From NCBI GenBank assembly GCA_004556655.1, contig SFGF01000038.1, positions 1-32,952 of the forward strand: a DNA stretch of 32,952 nucleotides. The letters run 5' to 3'. This DNA is from Lachnospiraceae bacterium (lineage in GTDB: Bacteria; Bacillota; Clostridia; Lachnospirales; Lachnospiraceae). The number at the start of each line of letters is the position of its first letter. Positions within the stretch are counted from its first letter, which is position 1. This document shows, in pieces, positions 8,251 to 15,577 of the stretch. The notes under the pieces were generated by a model. The model saw only the letters and a program-made list of their open reading frames with translations. It ran no database searches and was not told the DNA's origin. The position numbers and the translations under genes are program-made.

Positions 8251-8310
8251 TTGATAAGTTACTCAAGACGTGATAATATATACTCAAGATTTAACAACGA
8301 GTTACTCATT
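8251..8310 (+). promoter_or_regulatory. iolA promoter with three spaced ACTCA repeats
   Basis: TTGATA (8251-8256) and TAATAT (8274-8279) with a 17-bp spacer form a good plus-strand promoter. ACTCA occurs at 8261, 8282 and 8304, that is at 21- and 22-bp steps, two helical turns apart on one face of the DNA. The first two copies extend to ACTCAAGA and the first and third share AGTTACTCA. One copy is in the spacer and two lie at or after the start site, which fits repression. The -35 context CTATTGATAA also occurs in the iolG promoter, hinting at a common regulator. Confidence 0.6.
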
Positions 8311-8336
8311 TTTCAAGAAAGGATGGTTTTATCACA

Positions 8337-9848
8337 ATGAGCGAAATCAAAAAATTAGGTTATTTTGTCAACGGTACTTTCAAAGAGTCCAAAACAGACA
8401 AATACACAGATGCTTACAATCCAAGCACCGGTGAAGTTATTGCAAAAGTACCGTGCTGTACCGCAGATGAAGTGGAAGAGGCTATCGCAGCTGCAAAGGC
8501 AGCTTATCCTGCATGGTCCGCAACTCCTGTAAAGAAGAGAGTTGCTATTCTCTACAAAGTACGTCAGCTGTTATACGATCACATGGAAGAGCTGACCATG
8601 TCCGTAGCAAGAGAAAACGGAAAGAACTGGGCAGAATCTGAAGGTGATGTACTGAAAGCGATCGAAGGAACTGAGCAGGCTATCTCCGCTCCGTCTCTGA
8701 TGATGGGTGAAAGCCTTATGGATGCTTCCAAAGGATATGACACTGTTTCTTATCGTACACCTCTTGGTGTATTTGCAGGAATTATTCCTTTCAACTTCCC
8801 GGCTATGATTCCTATGGGATGGATGACACCGATCTGTATCGCATGTGGTAACACAATTGTTCTGAAAGCTGCTACTTTCACACCTCAGACCTGTATGAGA
8901 ATTGCTGAGCTGTACAAAGAAGCCGGTGTTCCGGACGGTGTTGTAAATATTGTAACATGTTCCAGAAATGAAGCTGAAATCTTCCTGCATCACCCGGATA
9001 TCGCAGGTATCTCCTTCGTAGGTTCTACTTCTGTAGGAAAACATATCTATTCCACAGCTGCTGCAAACGGCAAGAGAGTACAGGCTCTGTGTGAAGCTAA
9101 GAACCACGCTCTGGTATTGGAAGATACTCCGATCGAGCGTACTGCTGCAGGTATCATCAACGCATCCTTCGGATGTGCAGGCGAGCGCTGCATGGCTCTT
9201 CCTGTTGTTGTTGTTCAGGAAAGCATCGCTGATCAGCTGGTAGCTTCTCTGGTAGAGAAAGCAAAAGCTCTTACTATTGGACCGGCTTATGACAAGAACA
9301 CAAAACTCGGCCCGGTTATCAATGCAAAACATAAAGAATCCGTTATCAACTGGATCAACAAAGGTATCGAAGAAGGTGCCGAACTGGTACTGGATGGCCG
9401 CAATACTGTAATAGAAGGCTATGAAGGTGGTTTCTATGTAGGACCTACAATTCTGGATCATGTAAAACCAGGAATGACTGTAGGTGAAAGAGAAATCTTT
9501 GGACCGGTACTCTGCATCAAACGTGTAAAGAACTTCGAAGAAGGTCTTGCAATCATGAACGCAAACCCATTTGCAAACGGTTCCGTAATCTTCACTCAGA
9601 GTGGACATTATGCACGTGAATTCGCACGCCATACTGACGGCGGTATGATCGGTGTTAACGTAGGTATCCCGGTTCCGATCGGAATGTTCCCATTCAACGG
9701 ACACAAACAGTCCTTCTTCGGTGATCTGCATACACTCGGAAAAGATGGCTATCGTTTCTATACAGAGCGCAGAGTCGTAACTACCCGTTGGTTTGATGAA
9801 GAAGAAAAGAAAGCAACTACTGTCTCTACATGGGATGGAACCATCTAA
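8337..9848 (+). CDS. iolA: CoA-acylating (methyl)malonate-semialdehyde dehydrogenase
   Basis: 503 aa, aldehyde dehydrogenase superfamily, MMSDH branch. Key features are PFNFPAMIPMGWM (151-163), the Rossmann stretch ISFVGSTSVG (225-234), AKNHALVLED (254-263) and catalytic Cys 285 in GCAGERCMA. In inositol breakdown the enzyme converts malonate semialdehyde plus CoA to acetyl-CoA and CO2, or methylmalonate semialdehyde to propionyl-CoA. Two oddities appear. The cofactor motif K-P-S/A-E reads K177-A-A-T180, losing the Glu that normally binds the NAD ribose. The conserved glycine pair before AKNH is Cys-Glu. The start has a rather distant AAAGGA. The gene is followed by a strong terminator and then the DeoR-type regulator. 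Confidence 0.9.
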   Translation: MSEIKKLGYFVNGTFKESKTDKYTDAYNPSTGEVIAKVPCCTADEVEEAIAAAKAAYPAWSATPVKKRVAILYKVRQLLYDHMEELTMSVARENGKNWAESEGDVLKAIEGTEQAISAPSLMMGESLMDASKGYDTVSYRTPLGVFAGIIPFNFPAMIPMGWMTPICIACGNTIVLKAATFTPQTCMRIAELYKEAGVPDGVVNIVTCSRNEAEIFLHHPDIAGISFVGSTSVGKHIYSTAAANGKRVQALCEAKNHALVLEDTPIERTAAGIINASFGCAGERCMALPVVVVQESIADQLVASLVEKAKALTIGPAYDKNTKLGPVINAKHKESVINWINKGIEEGAELVLDGRNTVIEGYEGGFYVGPTILDHVKPGMTVGEREIFGPVLCIKRVKNFEEGLAIMNANPFANGSVIFTQSGHYAREFARHTDGGMIGVNVGIPVPIGMFPFNGHKQSFFGDLHTLGKDGYRFYTERRVVTTRWFDEEEKKATTVSTWDGTI

Positions 9849-9888
9849 TATCCTTGAATCTTTAGATTTTTAGAAGTGGTTATATTAT

Positions 9889-9919
9889 GGGCTATCTGTT
9901 GTTGACAGATAGCCCTTTT
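9889..9919 (+). terminator. Rho-independent terminator of iolA
   Basis: A perfect 11-bp stem (GGGCTATCTGT at 9889-9899, ACAGATAGCCC at 9905-9915) with loop TGTTG is followed directly by TTTT. It separates iolA from the DeoR-family gene. Confidence 0.9.
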
Positions 9920-9942
9920 CGCAGTTATCATAAGAAAATAAT

Positions 9943-9969
9943 GTTACTGTTCACTTCGTAAACAGTAAC
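9943..9969. repeat. 27-bp palindromic repeat, copy 1
   Basis: GTTACTGTT and AACAGTAAC form a perfect 9-bp stem around a 9-nt loop. A second 27-bp copy with 23 of 27 identities lies at 32794-32820, and a 12-bp half (GTGAACAGTAGC) occurs at 14001-14012. It lies 37 bp upstream of the DeoR-type gene, so it may also act in that leader. Confidence 0.6.
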
Positions 9970-10005
9970 AAGATAACCGGCAGACACATCAAGGGAGGGA
10001 TTGCC

Positions 10006-10764
10006 ATGCGCTCTCAACGAATTGCAGAAATAGAACAATACATTTATGCTCATAAAACCGTGACACTGGACGAACTCTGCGAAGTTTTTCAAGTATCCAA
10101 GAATACCATTCGACGTGATATTGAAGAGATCATTCAGAATCCGGACATTGTCAAGACATACGGCGGCGTTATGATCAACACACAAACGAAAAAGCTTCTC
10201 GTTTCCTTTACCGAACGAAACATCAACCGTCAGGATGCAAAACGACTGATCGCTGCCAAAGCAGCTTCTTTTGTAGAAGACGGAGACAGTGTCTTTATAG
10301 ATTCAGGTACTACTACTTTATATATGCTGGAGTATCTGAAAAACAAAAAAATCACATTGCTTACCAACAACATTGAGGTAATGGTTCAGGCCATTCCTTA
10401 TGAAAATATTAATCTGATTTCTCTGTCCGGCACTCTGAACAGAAAAACTCTTTCCCTTACCGGCAATAACGCTGCACGGCTTCTTTCTACCTATAACGTA
10501 AAAAAGGCTTTCCTTGCTGCGACTGGAATCACCATTGAAAACGGTGCGACCAACTCCTCCCCGGAAGAAACCTGCATCAAAGAAATGGCTGTGAAAAAGA
10601 GTCTGGAAAAGTATCTGCTGGTGGATTCCAGCAAATTCGGAGTAGTATCCTTGCTGACTTACAGTAACGTAGAAGACTTTACAGGAATTATCACAGATGG
10701 AGTTCCCACTGACGCTTTCTGCGAATACGCGGAGGAACATCAGGTGAAAGTGATCTCTGTGTGA
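10006..10764 (+). CDS. DeoR/GlpR-family transcriptional regulator, IolR-like
   Basis: 252 aa, the usual length for the family. An N-terminal winged helix-turn-helix (TLDELCEVFQVSKNTIRRDI, 20-39) is followed by YGGV and the DeoRC sugar-phosphate-sensing domain. That domain has the phosphate-binding DSGTTT at 99-104, LLTNN, and VDSSKFG near the end. The ribosome-binding site is AGGGAGGGA. Position beside iolA and the 11-bp tandem repeats in the iolG promoter suggest an IolR role: repression relieved by a phosphorylated inositol catabolite. The effector is inferred, not seen. It ends at a large hairpin shared with the convergent GH29 gene. Confidence 0.85.
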   Translation: MRSQRIAEIEQYIYAHKTVTLDELCEVFQVSKNTIRRDIEEIIQNPDIVKTYGGVMINTQTKKLLVSFTERNINRQDAKRLIAAKAASFVEDGDSVFIDSGTTTLYMLEYLKNKKITLLTNNIEVMVQAIPYENINLISLSGTLNRKTLSLTGNNAARLLSTYNVKKAFLAATGITIENGATNSSPEETCIKEMAVKKSLEKYLLVDSSKFGVVSLLTYSNVEDFTGIITDGVPTDAFCEYAEEHQVKVISV

Positions 10765-10769
10765 TGGCA

Positions 10770-10823
10770 GGACAGGGGACAGACCCGTGTCCCAATTATG
10801 GGACACGGGTCTGTCCCCCGTCC
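10770..10823. terminator. bidirectional terminator hairpin between convergent genes
   Basis: Arms 10770-10793 and 10800-10823 are complementary at 23 of 24 positions around the loop AATTAT, with inner arms GACAGACCCGTGTCCC and GGGACACGGGTCTGTC. It lies between the stop of the DeoR-type gene (10764) and the stop of the GH29 gene (10826). Its GC content is far above its surroundings and there is no clean T-run, so an inserted palindromic element acting as terminator is plausible. Confidence 0.7.
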
Positions 10824-10825
10824 TA

Positions 10826-12154
10826 TTATTCCAGTCCTACACCCTTAAATCCAACTACATACATATCTTCTCTGTAGTTTTTCACCGTCAGTTTCAGACC
10901 TTCTTCTGTAACTTCCTGTTCTATCTCTACTTCCGGATTCAGTGGTGTTACATTTCCCTTTACATCCGGAACGCAGATTACGTTTTCTCCTTCTTTCAGC
11001 CCATCCACAAACACATACAGGTCTTCCCCTTTTCGTGTAAAGTGAATCTCTTTTCCATCTTCCTGAACCTGAGATTCCCGTCTGCTGCAGCGGGTACCAT
11101 AGATTCCTTCCCCATTTACAGTAAGCCACTGTCCCAGAGTGAGAAGACGTTTTACCTGTTCCTCAGGAATCGTTCCATCTGCTTTCGGACCGATGTTCAG
11201 AAGAAGGTTTCCATTGTTGGCAACGGTTGCCACCAACAGATTGATCAGTTTCGGAAGACTGATCAGCTGATCATCACCTTCATTTTCATTGTATCCGAAG
11301 GAGAGTCCCATACCACGGCACATTTCCCATTTTACTGTTCTGTCTGATTTTCCGTATTGATATTCTTTGGTGATAAAATCATGGTACAGATCATTGAAAC
11401 GGTCATTTACTACACCGTCTTCCACTGTATTGTAATAATGAGCCAGAAGATACGGCATCATATGTTCACTCTGTTTTGGCCATCCGATATCATTCCAGAG
11501 AACAGACGGATGATACTTATCAACCAGTTCTTTCATCTGTTTGTAAGAATAATCTGCATATTCAAATGTAGGGCAGGCATTGCTGAAGTTTTCACTCTCA
11601 TCAAAAATCGGATCATTGGCAAACTGCCAGTCGATGAGTCCGGAATAATAAAGTCCCATTTTCAGTCCTGCTTCACGCACCGCATCTGTCAGTTCTCCCG
11701 TAATATCTTTCTTGGGTCCCATCTTTGCTGTGTTAAAATCTGTATAATCGCTGGGGAACAGACAGAAACCATCATGATGTTTTGTGGTCAGCACCACATA
11801 CTGTGCACCCGCTTTTTTGAAAATATCCGCCCACTGTTTCGGATCCCAGTTCTCTGCTTTCCACATAGGAATAAAGTCTTCATACTTAAAATCTTCTCCA
11901 TATTTTTCAATATGATGATCATAAGAAGGACCTCGTCCCACATTGATGGAATTATAGTACCATTCTGCATAAGGATTATTGCAGAACCACTCTTCATTGG
12001 TCGGTACAGCTCCCAACTCCCATGTCCGGGGCGCATAAGCCGGAACAGAATAAATTCCCCAGTGAATAAAGATACCGAACTTACAGTCCTCGTACCATTC
12101 AGGCACCTCATGCTGATTAATGGACTCCCATGTTCCCGTATACCTTTTTGCCAT
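10826..12154 (-). CDS. GH29 alpha-L-fucosidase, cytoplasmic
   Basis: 442 aa from ATG 12154 (GAGGG at proper spacing); a start at 12169 would add five residues but has its Shine-Dalgarno sequence too close. There is no signal peptide, so it acts inside the cell. Motifs are FGIFIHWG, TKHHDGFCLFPS and VLWNDIGWP, with the nucleophile Asp at about residue 222 (equivalent to Asp224 of the Thermotoga enzyme). KWEMCRG supplies the likely acid/base Glu (about 277), followed by SFGYNENE and NGNLLLNIGP. It is a retaining exo-fucosidase, probably on alpha-1,3/1,4-linked fucose; linkage cannot be read from sequence. It is last in the operon binding protein, permease, permease, GH29, and complements the GH95 enzyme upstream. 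Confidence 0.92.
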   Translation of the reverse strand: MAKRYTGTWESINQHEVPEWYEDCKFGIFIHWGIYSVPAYAPRTWELGAVPTNEEWFCNNPYAEWYYNSINVGRGPSYDHHIEKYGEDFKYEDFIPMWKAENWDPKQWADIFKKAGAQYVVLTTKHHDGFCLFPSDYTDFNTAKMGPKKDITGELTDAVREAGLKMGLYYSGLIDWQFANDPIFDESENFSNACPTFEYADYSYKQMKELVDKYHPSVLWNDIGWPKQSEHMMPYLLAHYYNTVEDGVVNDRFNDLYHDFITKEYQYGKSDRTVKWEMCRGMGLSFGYNENEGDDQLISLPKLINLLVATVANNGNLLLNIGPKADGTIPEEQVKRLLTLGQWLTVNGEGIYGTRCSRRESQVQEDGKEIHFTRKGEDLYVFVDGLKEGENVICVPDVKGNVTPLNPEVEIEQEVTEEGLKLTVKNYREDMYVVGFKGVGLE

Positions 12155-12201
12155 AATATTTACCCTCATACCTTCTTAAATGATGTTTGATGTTATGATA
12201 C

Positions 12202-13023
12202 TTAACCTTTTACTGCACCTGCTGTCATACCTGCAATTACCCATTTCTGAGCAAAGATATAAACAATGATAACCGGCAGTGATACCAGAACTACATCGGC
12301 ACAAACCAGATTCCAACTCCGGCTGAACTGTCCATAGAAGTTATATACAGACAACGGAAGCGTCCATTTGGAAGAAGAATTCAGCAAATACATCGGAATC
12401 TGCAGTTCGTTCCATACCCACATGAAATTCAGTACACCGGTTGTAGCCAATACAGGCTTCAAAAGAGGAAGTACTACTTTAACAAACAATTCGCCGCCGA
12501 TTGCGCCGTCCATAACAGCTGCCTCGTCCAGCTCTCTCGGAATACCTTTAATAAATCCGCTGAGCATCATGGTCGTAAAAGGCATATACAGCGCTGCATA
12601 TACAAAGCAAAGACCGATTCTTGAACCATACAATCCCAGTTTCTGCAAAAGCTGAATCGTAGGCAATGCGGTAAACGGAGCAATAATACCTAATGTAATG
12701 ATTTTATAAGTAATACGACATCCTTTTGTATCACGTCTGGCAATAATAAAGCTCATAAAAGCAGACAGTGCAACGATCAATGCTACTGATATAAAAGTAA
12801 TAAATACACTGTTTCCCAGAGACTGAATAAAATCTTTCTCAATAACAGTCACATAGTTCTCAAAATGCCATTCTGTGGGAAGTGAAATATTCAGATAAGA
12901 TGCTTCACCTTTACTCTTAAAAGAGGTCAACACAACCATCAGCATAGGATAAATAGTCACAATACTGAAGATCCACAGAATCACTTCAAGAATTCGATTG
13001 ATAATTGTTAATCTTTTTTTCAT
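12202..13023 (-). CDS. MalG/GanQ-type sugar ABC transporter permease
   Basis: 273 aa from ATG 13023; the longer frame to 13101 lies inside the upstream permease. Six membrane segments are apparent. The BPD_transp_1 loop with the EAA motif (RELDEAAVMDGAIGGELF) contacts the ATPase. The C-terminus QKWVIAGMTAGAVKG is typical of CUT1 permeases. It pairs with the permease encoded 1 bp upstream. No ATPase gene is present in the locus, so this complex probably uses a shared MsmX-type ATPase encoded elsewhere. Confidence 0.92.
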   Translation of the reverse strand: MKKRLTIINRILEVILWIFSIVTIYPMLMVVLTSFKSKGEASYLNISLPTEWHFENYVTVIEKDFIQSLGNSVFITFISVALIVALSAFMSFIIARRDTKGCRITYKIITLGIIAPFTALPTIQLLQKLGLYGSRIGLCFVYAALYMPFTTMMLSGFIKGIPRELDEAAVMDGAIGGELFVKVVLPLLKPVLATTGVLNFMWVWNELQIPMYLLNSSSKWTLPLSVYNFYGQFSRSWNLVCADVVLVSLPVIIVYIFAQKWVIAGMTAGAVKG

Positions 13024-13024
13024 A

Positions 13025-13894
13025 CTATTCCACCGTCTCCCATCTGGAACTGAATTTCTGGTATACCATGGAAACGATAACCAGCAGCACCGTAAATACA
13101 AGGTTAACAGCTACCGACTGTGCGTACCGTCCTGCGGACATCTCGTTCATCATCAAAGTTCCGAAACTTTCTGTCGCATTGCCGGGGCCACCGCCTGTCA
13201 TAACGTAAATCAGGTCGAACATCTTCAGTCCATAGATCAGACTGAACAGAATATTTACATTTACCGTAGGCATAATAAGCGGAAGGGTGATGTTCTTGAA
13301 CAGCTGCCATTCGGATGCACCGTCCAGCTTTCCTGCCTCGATATAATCAGAGGATACCGACTGCATACCAGCCAGTGTAATAATAATTGCGTAACCAACA
13401 TTTCGCCATACCTCTGCCACGCAGATTGCAAATACAGCTGTCCATCTGGATCCCAGCCACTGTACATTGGCGATTCCAAATGCATTTAAAATATTATTCA
13501 AAGTACCATGTCTTGTCTGGAATACAGCACTGAAGATCAAACCTACAACCAGACAGGAGAAAATAGACGGAATAAAGTATACCGTACGAAGCGCTGTTCT
13601 GGATTTGATATCTCTGTTCAGAATATAAGCAAACACAAAGCCCAGAAGTGTAACCATGACAGTCTTTACTCCCGCATAGATCAATGTATTCACAAAAGCC
13701 ACCGGCACCTTGGAACTTGTGATTACTGATTTAATATTATCAAGTCCTACAAATTTAAGGCTGTCTGTTCTTGCGGCACTCCAGTTTGTAAATGCATAGT
13801 AATATCCCACAGTAGACGGAACTATGAAGAATATGATAAATACAATTGCAGGAATGACAGCCAGATAAAGCGGATATATCTTCTTTCTATTCAT
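13025..13894 (-). CDS. MalF/UgpA-type sugar ABC transporter permease
   Basis: 289 aa from ATG 13894, preceded by GGAGG; an upstream extension to 13960 has no ribosome-binding site and crosses a hairpin. Six membrane segments start at YPLYLAVIPAIVFIIFF. The EAA-like loop reads DYIEAGKLDGASEWQLF, and MTGGGPGNATE is the usual CUT1 signature. Together with the downstream MalG-type protein it forms the channel for the oligosaccharide bound by the lipoprotein encoded at 14015-15382. Confidence 0.92.
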   Translation of the reverse strand: MNRKKIYPLYLAVIPAIVFIIFFIVPSTVGYYYAFTNWSAARTDSLKFVGLDNIKSVITSSKVPVAFVNTLIYAGVKTVMVTLLGFVFAYILNRDIKSRTALRTVYFIPSIFSCLVVGLIFSAVFQTRHGTLNNILNAFGIANVQWLGSRWTAVFAICVAEVWRNVGYAIIITLAGMQSVSSDYIEAGKLDGASEWQLFKNITLPLIMPTVNVNILFSLIYGLKMFDLIYVMTGGGPGNATESFGTLMMNEMSAGRYAQSVAVNLVFTVLLVIVSMVYQKFSSRWETVE

Positions 13895-13919
13895 ATATAC
13901 CTCCACATCCTGATAAACA

Positions 13920-13952
13920 ATTTCAGGTTTGAGAAAACCCCAAACCTGAAAT
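13920..13952 (-). promoter_or_regulatory. intercistronic stem-loop after the binding-protein gene
   Basis: A perfect 12-bp stem (ATTTCAGGTTTG with CAAACCTGAAAT, 9-nt loop) lies between the binding-protein gene and the first permease gene. There is no real U-run on the minus strand. As in maltose-type operons, such a hairpin can protect the upstream message and lower permease expression. It parallels the stem-loop at 358-392. Confidence 0.6.
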
Positions 13953-14014
13953 CTGTTCATTCACCTTATGATAATCCGTTACATCTACAGAATTATTATT
14001 GTGAACAGTAGCAA

Positions 14015-15382
14015 TTACTGTGCAAAAGATTCCAGTGTTGCAATACGGTCATCATCAATCAGTTTAATACATTCTTCAACAGAAATATCACCGGACATCA
14101 GCTGAAGAAGAGCCTTTCCGCCTTCACCCTGATTGTAACCAACAATCTTCGGCTGTGCAGAAGAAGCACGGATCAGTTTATCAACACTTTCTTTATTCTC
14201 TTCATACTGTGTAGAGTTCACGTTAGTTGTTTCCTGTTTGAATACAGCAGCTGTAGCAACGCCATCAAATGCAACATTGTAATTATCCGGATCTGCCATG
14301 AAGTTAATGAAATCCATAGCTGTATCTACTTTATCACCATTTTTGTTAGCCATCATCAGGTTAACGTTACCGCCTTCGTATGTACCTTCGTCACAGGTTC
14401 CCATGAATACAGGCATAATACCGAAATCATCACCAACATAATCATAAGATTCGCTGTCATAGTCTGTGTCAAACCAGGTATCCCAGCAGAACATCATAGC
14501 TGCTTCACCGGTTCCAAGAACTTCACTACAGTAATCCCATGTATCAGATGCAAAGTTCTTTCCGAAATATCCTTTTTCCGCTGCGGACTGGAACCATTCA
14601 CACATAGATGTAAATTCAGGAATATCTGCATAGTTCATTTCACCTGCATTCAGTTTATCGATATATTCCGGATGTGCTTCCATAACCGGGTCAAGTGCGA
14701 ACTGATACAGGATTGGCCATCCGTCTGCTGCTGCAAGGTAGATTGGCTGAACACCATTCTCCAACAGAGTATCGCAGGCTGCATCAAATTCTGCCTGTGT
14801 GGTAGGCTGTTCAATACCCAGTTCTTCAAAAATCTGTTTGTTATAGAAGCATCCTGAGTTGGAAGCCTCCCAGAACGGAAGTCCGATGATCTTATCGTTG
14901 TAAGTTGCCTGCGGAAGTACAGAATCCTGAATATCGGATACCCATTCAGCATCTGTCCAGTCTACGAAGTTTTCTTCCGGATTGAAGTTCTTCAGGTTAC
15001 TGTTTCCAAAGTGTACATACAGATCCGGGATATCGCCTGTAGTAAATTTGGTAAGAGCGATTGTTTCTGCATTATCTGTATCCAGACCCTGCTGATCGAT
15101 CGTATTTCCAGTAGCTTCTTCCCACATGGAAATAATCTTCTGCATGTACGGTTTTGCCAGGTCGTCTGCGTTACAGTACAGAGTAAGTGTCACTCCACCT
15201 TCGGAAGCTTCTGCTTTCTCATCATCCGCAGAATCATCTGCTGCGTCATCTTCTGCATCAGCAGTGTCCTCTGTCTTCTCTGCTGTATCACTGCTGGCTG
15301 AATCGGAACTTCCTCCTCCGCATCCAAACAAAGTGGCAGCAACCATAACACCTGTTAATAATAATGCCATTTTTCTTTTCAT
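14015..15382 (-). CDS. family 1 extracellular sugar-binding lipoprotein (fucosyl-oligosaccharide candidate)
   Basis: 455 aa. The lipoprotein signal MKRKMALLLTGVMVAATLFGC has its acylated Cys at residue 21. An Asp/Glu/Ser-rich linker to about residue 65 precedes the binding fold, with LTLYCNADDLAKPYMQKII, FTTGDIPDLYVHFG, IIGLPFWEASNSGCFYNKQIF and GTGEAAMMFCWDTW. These are standard for SBP family 1 (CUT1 oligosaccharide importers). Ligand identity is inferred from the two flanking fucosidases: a fucosylated oligosaccharide such as a milk or mucin fragment. The start has AGGAGGG. It is the first gene of an operon with its own promoter, about 195 bp after the GH95 gene. Confidence 0.9.
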   Translation of the reverse strand: MKRKMALLLTGVMVAATLFGCGGGSSDSASSDTAEKTEDTADAEDDAADDSADDEKAEASEGGVTLTLYCNADDLAKPYMQKIISMWEEATGNTIDQQGLDTDNAETIALTKFTTGDIPDLYVHFGNSNLKNFNPEENFVDWTDAEWVSDIQDSVLPQATYNDKIIGLPFWEASNSGCFYNKQIFEELGIEQPTTQAEFDAACDTLLENGVQPIYLAAADGWPILYQFALDPVMEAHPEYIDKLNAGEMNYADIPEFTSMCEWFQSAAEKGYFGKNFASDTWDYCSEVLGTGEAAMMFCWDTWFDTDYDSESYDYVGDDFGIMPVFMGTCDEGTYEGGNVNLMMANKNGDKVDTAMDFINFMADPDNYNVAFDGVATAAVFKQETTNVNSTQYEENKESVDKLIRASSAQPKIVGYNQGEGGKALLQLMSGDISVEECIKLIDDDRIATLESFAQ

Positions 15383-15428
15383 TTTTTTCCCTCCTGATAT
15401 AAAGATTTATCACGTTTCTGATGGTATT

Positions 15429-15503
15429 ATTATATAGAATCCCCTTTACCAAATCCATGGACATTTGGAAGTTTCGACATGTACTTTTTTCCATTTTGTC
15501 CAT
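15429..15503 (-). promoter_or_regulatory. promoter and AraC-type operator of the binding-protein operon
   Basis: Minus-strand TATAAT (15429-15434) and weak -35 TGGATT (15452-15457) are spaced 17 bp. The -35 lies inside AAATCCATGGACATTT (15451-15466), which is also found in the GH95 promoter. A second CAT core lies 22 bp further upstream (15478) and a third at 15501 in GTCCATAAA. Spacing of about two helical turns is what AraC-family dimers use. A poor -35 overlapped by the site implies activator dependence, most likely on the response regulator at 19953-21467. Confidence 0.65.
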
Positions 15504-15577
15504 AAAACTTACCCATTTTCCCGTTCGTTTGGTAATCTTTTACAACATTTTTGCGTTCTTTGATATTCTGCAGGGCT

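Noticed and set aside
8571..9731. 386-codon open frame antisense to iolA
   Set aside because: It is a full overlap with a well-supported dehydrogenase gene, has a Cys/Ser/Phe-rich composition typical of an antisense shadow, and shows no recognisable domain or ribosome-binding site.
10318..11347. Two open frames starting with similar MSHNWDTGLSPV and MSQLWDTGLSPV peptides
   Set aside because: Both peptides are translations of the two arms of the 10770-10823 hairpin, followed by antisense of the DeoR-type and GH29 genes.
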